8,830 nucleotides of DNA, from assembly GCA_023392475.1 (NCBI GenBank), contig JAEVZA010000023.1, forward strand, positions 1 to 8,830. The letters are read 5' to 3'. The number at the start of each line of letters is the position of its first letter. Position 1 is the first letter of the stretch. Both the position numbers and the translations under genes were made by a program. Shown here piece by piece: positions 6,856 through 8,830 of the stretch. The notes under the pieces are model-generated. The model was given only the letters and a program-made list of their open reading frames with translations. It was not told the DNA's origin and ran no database searches. The DNA is from Actinomycetes bacterium (GTDB lineage: Bacteria > Actinomycetota > Acidimicrobiia > Acidimicrobiales > Microtrichaceae).

Positions 6856-7184
6856 CGACGGCCGCCCTCGTCGCGCTCGGGATCGCCGGCCTCTGCTTCG
6901 CGACCCGGCTGGTCGTCGGCCCCACGCTGTCCGACCGCGTGATCGGGCTGGACGGCCTGGTGATCGTCGGCGTCGCCACCGTCGCCGTGCGCGCCGTGAT
7001 CACGGGCAACGGCGCGTTCCTCCCGGTGCTGGTCGTCGTCACCCTCGTCGGCTTCGTCAGCACGGCCGCCTCGGCGCGGTTCATCGAGGCGCGCGCGATC
7101 GACCCGCCCGAGGACCTCGTCGACGACGGACCGGCGGTGCTGCCCGACGAGGGCACCGGCGACGTCGCGGGAGGTCCGACGTGA
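6852..7184 (+). CDS. mnhF: Na+/H+ antiporter subunit F (MrpF/MnhF)
   Basis: Small three-helix subunit (110 residues; family about 90-100). The hallmark RLVVGPTLSDRVIGLD is at residues 19-34 (R19, D28, R29, D34), and helices lie at about 3-22, 33-50 and 55-78. From about residue 80 the chain is an acidic/proline-rich tail (DPPEDLVDDGP and onward). The start is ATG 6852 with GGAGGTG at 6841-6847, overlapping the mnhE stop as ATGA. MrpF is essential for antiport in studied Mrp systems and belongs to the small-subunit cluster beside MrpA. Confidence 0.95.
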   Translation: MTTAALVALGIAGLCFATRLVVGPTLSDRVIGLDGLVIVGVATVAVRAVITGNGAFLPVLVVVTLVGFVSTAASARFIEARAIDPPEDLVDDGPAVLPDEGTGDVAGGPT

Positions 7185-7489
7185 GGAGCAGCGCCGGGGT
7201 GGCCGTGGTCCTCGTCGGCTCGCTGCTGATCCTCGTCGCCGGCATCGGCGTGCTGCGGTTCCGGGACGCGCTGTCGCGCCTGCACGCGCTCACGAAGGCG
7301 TCGACGCTGGGCGTCGTCCTGGTGCTCCTCGGGGCGGCGGTCACGTCGGACCACCCCAACGACTGGACCTCGCTCGTGCTCGCCGCGCTGCTCCAGCTCG
7401 CGACGTCACCCATCTCCGCGTCGCTGATCAGCCGGTCGACGTTCCTGGTGGGACGACCGCGCCGGCGGACGCCCGATCCGACGGCCTGA
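7181..7489 (+). CDS. mnhG: Na+/H+ antiporter subunit G (MrpG/MnhG)
   Basis: Last subunit of the Mrp complex (102 residues; family about 105-125). Three hydrophobic segments (about 6-24, 41-54 and 64-76) are seen, with the family signature GVLRFRDALSRLHALTKAST (residues 23-42) and the end motif TSPISASLISRSTF (76-89). In this last motif the family often has His after PxSA, where this protein has Ser (S81); that comparison is from memory. The start is GTG 7181 with GGGAGGT at 7169-7175, overlapping the mnhF stop as GTGA. The C-terminus is basic (RPRRR). The next gene is more than 90 bp away, so this ends the operon. Confidence 0.94.
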   Translation: MRSSAGVAVVLVGSLLILVAGIGVLRFRDALSRLHALTKASTLGVVLVLLGAAVTSDHPNDWTSLVLAALLQLATSPISASLISRSTFLVGRPRRRTPDPTA

Positions 7490-7516
7490 ACGGCGGCGTG
7501 CCGGGAGCGGACCGAC

Positions 7517-7542
7517 GGAACGTCGTTCCACGGCCGTGGAAC
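7517..7542. promoter_or_regulatory. Perfect 18-bp palindrome with an overlapping GGAAC/GTTCC stem
   Basis: GTTCCACGGCCGTGGAAC (7525-7542) is a perfect dyad without spacer. Just before it, GGAAC (7517-7521) can pair with GTTCC (7525-7529) across a 3-base loop, excluding the other fold. The site lies 27-53 bases after the mnhG stop and before the small ORF at 7580. It could be the operator of an unknown dimeric regulator, or part of the mnh transcript end. No T-run follows, so a classical intrinsic terminator is not supported. Confidence 0.5.
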
Positions 7543-7575
7543 GCCTCCACGGGTGAGACCCACCCGAACGGAGGC
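7543..7575 (+). promoter_or_regulatory. Hairpin that would sequester the small-ORF ribosome binding site
   Basis: GCCTCC (7543-7548) pairs with GGAGGC (7570-7575). Inside it, CGGGTG (7550-7555) pairs with CACCCG (7561-7566) around a 5-base loop, giving 12 bp in total with a small internal loop. The right arm contains GGAGG, the Shine-Dalgarno sequence five bases before the ATG at 7580. In RNA this would mask the ribosome binding site. It also lies just after the palindrome, so it could instead contribute to ending the mnh transcript. Confidence 0.5.
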
Positions 7576-7579
7576 CGCC

Positions 7580-7729
7580 ATGACCACCCACCACCACCCC
7601 AGCCGATCGCCCGGTGCGCCGGCGACGCGACCGCAGCCGTCGCTCGTCGTCGGGCTCTGCCTGGCCGTGCGCCGCTCGTGGCCCGCCACCTGGTGCCCCG
7701 GCACCGCCACCCGGGAGGTCGCCCGATGA
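7580..7729 (+). CDS. Small 49-residue ORF coupled to the second VOC gene
   Basis: I do not recognise this product. The ORF opens MTTHHHPSRSPGAPATRPQP, continues with a short hydrophobic stretch (SLVVGLCLAV, residues 21-30), and has two Trp, two Cys (C27, C39) and six Arg. Support for translation: GGAGG at 7570-7574 five bases before the ATG; 45 of 49 codons ending in G or C, against 36 of 49 in the competing frame of the downstream gene; and an ATGA overlap (7726-7729) with the VOC start. Three consecutive His codons near the start resemble leader peptides, but three is few. It may be a leader peptide or a small protein; the hairpin at 7543-7575 would control its translation. Confidence 0.45.
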   Translation: MTTHHHPSRSPGAPATRPQPSLVVGLCLAVRRSWPATWCPGTATREVAR

Positions 7730-8229
7730 ACGGCATCACCGGCGTGAACCACATCGCGGTGAACACCGCGGACCTCGACCGCTTCCGCCGCTTCTACGAG
7801 GGCGTGCTCGGGCTCGACACCGCGCTCGTCGGCCGCCTGACCCACGACCCGTTCCTCCGCCACGGCGTGCTCGAGACCGGTGGCGGGCCGGTCCTCCACG
7901 TGTTCGAGGTCCCGGGGTACGACCCCGCCGCCGAGGGCATCCCCGACGAGATCGGGCGCCGCGGCCGCGTCGACCACTTCGCCTTCGTCGTGGCCGACGA
8001 GCCGGCGCTCGAGGAGGTCGCCGCCCGGCTCCGGGCCGCCGGCGCCAGCGACGGCGAGGTCCGGTCCTTCGGGCCCGTGCTGTCGGTGCACTTCCAGGAC
8101 CCCGACGGCCTACACCTCGAGGTGACGTGCCCGGAACCGGGCTGGGTCCCGGAGCCCGGTGAGCTCGAGGAGGAGCCCGGGGGTCGGGCCTGGTTCGACC
8201 GGATGGTGCTGCAGTCCGCCGGGGGGTGA
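7726..8229 (+). CDS. Second VOC-superfamily (glyoxalase/dioxygenase-fold) protein
   Basis: A 167-residue single-domain VOC protein. Module 1 begins GVNHIAVNTADLDRFRRFYE (6-25), and module 2 begins RVDHFAFVVAD (81-91) and ends VHFQDPDGLHLEV (121-133). Candidate metal ligands are H9, E61, H84 and E132, which line up with the H/E/H/E set of glyoxalase I; H9-E61 spacing is 52 and H84-E132 is 48, against 51 and 48 in E. coli GloA. The C-terminus (about 137-167) is an acidic, Pro/Gly-containing tail. The start is ATG 7726 with GGGAGG at 7713-7718. An in-frame start at 7498 would add 76 residues of atypical composition and is unlikely. It resembles the first VOC protein only in the fold motifs, so the two are not recent duplicates. 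Substrate unknown. It is probably cotranscribed with the small ORF at 7580. Confidence 0.87.
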   Translation: MNGITGVNHIAVNTADLDRFRRFYEGVLGLDTALVGRLTHDPFLRHGVLETGGGPVLHVFEVPGYDPAAEGIPDEIGRRGRVDHFAFVVADEPALEEVAARLRAAGASDGEVRSFGPVLSVHFQDPDGLHLEVTCPEPGWVPEPGELEEEPGGRAWFDRMVLQSAGG

Positions 8230-8286
8230 CCCGTGCGGTCCGGCTCCCCCCGGCGGGCGGCGCACCCGATCGGCGAGACTGCGCCG

Positions 8287-8830
8287 ATGCGCCCCGAGGA
8301 CCGGCTGGTCGGTCGAAGCGCCGAGCTCGACCGCCTGGTCGCCGCCGCGGCGGGTGGTGGCCCGGTGCTCGTGCTCGTCCGCGGCGAGCCGGGCATCGGC
8401 AAGTCCCGGCTGCTGGCCGAGGCGGCGCGGCGCCTCCGCGACGGCGGTGCGTCGACCGTCGTCGGGGAGGCGGACGAGGTCGATCGCGCCCCCTTCGGGC
8501 TGTGGCGCGGGCCGCTCCGCTCGCTGGGGCGACCCCGCCCGGGCTCCGACCCGACGATCGGCGAGGCCGACGCGCGGTGGGAGGTCCTCGAGCACCTGCA
8601 GGAGGGGCTGGCGCCGACCGCCGGCCCGGCTCCGGTCGTGGTGCTGGAGGACCTCCACTGGGCCGACGACGCGTCGCTGTGGGTGCTCGAGCGCCTGGTC
8701 GCCGGGCTCGCCGGTCCCCCGGTCGTCGTGCTCGCGTCGACGCGACCGGCACCCGAGGTGGCACCGTCGCGGTGGGAGGCCGTCGGGCGACGGGCCGACG
8801 CGGTCGACCTCGTCGGCCTCGGGCTCGCGG
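8287..8830 (+). CDS. AAA+ ATPase regulator, LuxR/LAL-type (3' part cut by window edge)
   Basis: N-terminal 181 residues of what is normally a protein of about 900. LAL regulators have an N-terminal ATPase, a helical (often TPR-like) middle and a C-terminal LuxR helix-turn-helix; only the first part is in view. The chain opens RLVGRSAELDRLV (6-18), with Walker A GEPGIGKS at 33-40 and Walker B VVVLEDLHWADDAS at 117-130. An intervening EADEVDRAPFGLW (61-73) is typical of the class. The DNA-binding end is not seen, so a related ATPase, for example the C-terminal part of a cyclase-AAA protein, cannot be excluded. The ATG at 8287 has only a weak ribosome site. An in-frame GTG at 8233, three bases after the VOC stop at 8229 and preceded by a G-run, would add 18 residues and make it a direct operon partner. 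Confidence 0.8.
   Translation, partial: MRPEDRLVGRSAELDRLVAAAAGGGPVLVLVRGEPGIGKSRLLAEAARRLRDGGASTVVGEADEVDRAPFGLWRGPLRSLGRPRPGSDPTIGEADARWEVLEHLQEGLAPTAGPAPVVVLEDLHWADDASLWVLERLVAGLAGPPVVVLASTRPAPEVAPSRWEAVGRRADAVDLVGLGLA

Noticed and set aside
7516..7524. CGGAACGTC shared between the repeat cluster (near 1079) and the palindrome region
   Set aside because: A single 9-mer match without the rest of the repeat is compatible with chance in this base composition.
7490..7575. Intrinsic terminator after mnhG
   Set aside because: Strong hairpins exist but no T-run follows, and one arm doubles as a ribosome binding site; termination is possible but cannot be asserted.
7498..7725. 76-residue N-terminal extension of the second VOC protein
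   Set aside because: VOC proteins normally start a few residues before the first beta strand, a strong Shine-Dalgarno sits before ATG 7726, and third-position GC is worse in this frame than in the small-ORF frame.

Overview
The window is very GC-rich, densely packed DNA. It uses GTG starts freely, has 4-nt stop/start overlaps and favours G or C at third codon positions. Together with a LuxR-type AAA+ regulator and MarR/VOC gene pairs, this suggests a high-GC actinomycete-like bacterium, possibly of the Acidimicrobiia/Iamia type. That placement is inferred from style, not from a marker gene.

Layout. (1) Positions 1-384, minus strand: a MarR-family regulator that runs off the left edge. It is divergent from (2) a VOC/glyoxalase-fold protein (490-996, plus). 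Their shared 105-bp region carries a perfect GTTGAA-GG-TTCAAC inverted repeat (418-431) over the presumed -35 of the VOC gene. (3) Positions 997-1360 hold a cluster of hairpin-forming intergenic repeats: two 71-bp-period direct copies plus a third unit whose right arm is an inverted copy. A candidate promoter and a 17-codon mini-ORF follow, and the mini-ORF's stop overlaps the mnhA start as TGATG. (4) Positions 1361-7489 hold a complete seven-gene Mrp/Mnh multisubunit Na+/H+ antiporter operon in canonical order A-B-C-D-E-F-G. All six internal junctions are 4-nt overlaps. (5) Positions 7490-7725 hold an 18-bp perfect palindrome, an adjacent hairpin that would sequester a Shine-Dalgarno sequence, and a 49-codon small ORF coupled by an ATGA overlap to (6) a second VOC/glyoxalase-fold protein (7726-8229). 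(7) From 8287 (or 8233) to the right edge is the start of a large AAA+ ATPase regulator of the LuxR/LAL type.

How it fits together. The Mrp operon encodes one membrane complex exchanging cytoplasmic Na+ for external H+. MnhA and MnhD are the complex-I-like antiporter subunits, MnhC is NuoK-like, and MnhB/E/F/G are the small essential subunits. Key charged residues of MnhA and MnhD are intact, so the complex looks functional. The MarR/VOC pair looks like a self-contained small-molecule detoxification or sensing module. The operon is bracketed by two glyoxalase-fold genes; a functional link to the antiporter (electrophile detoxification plus pH control) is conceivable but unproven.

I see no tRNA, rRNA, insertion sequence, CRISPR array or phage gene. 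The operon itself is well known. The less explained parts are the two intergenic stretches: the repeat cluster before mnhA, and the palindrome/hairpin/small-ORF leader before the second VOC gene.
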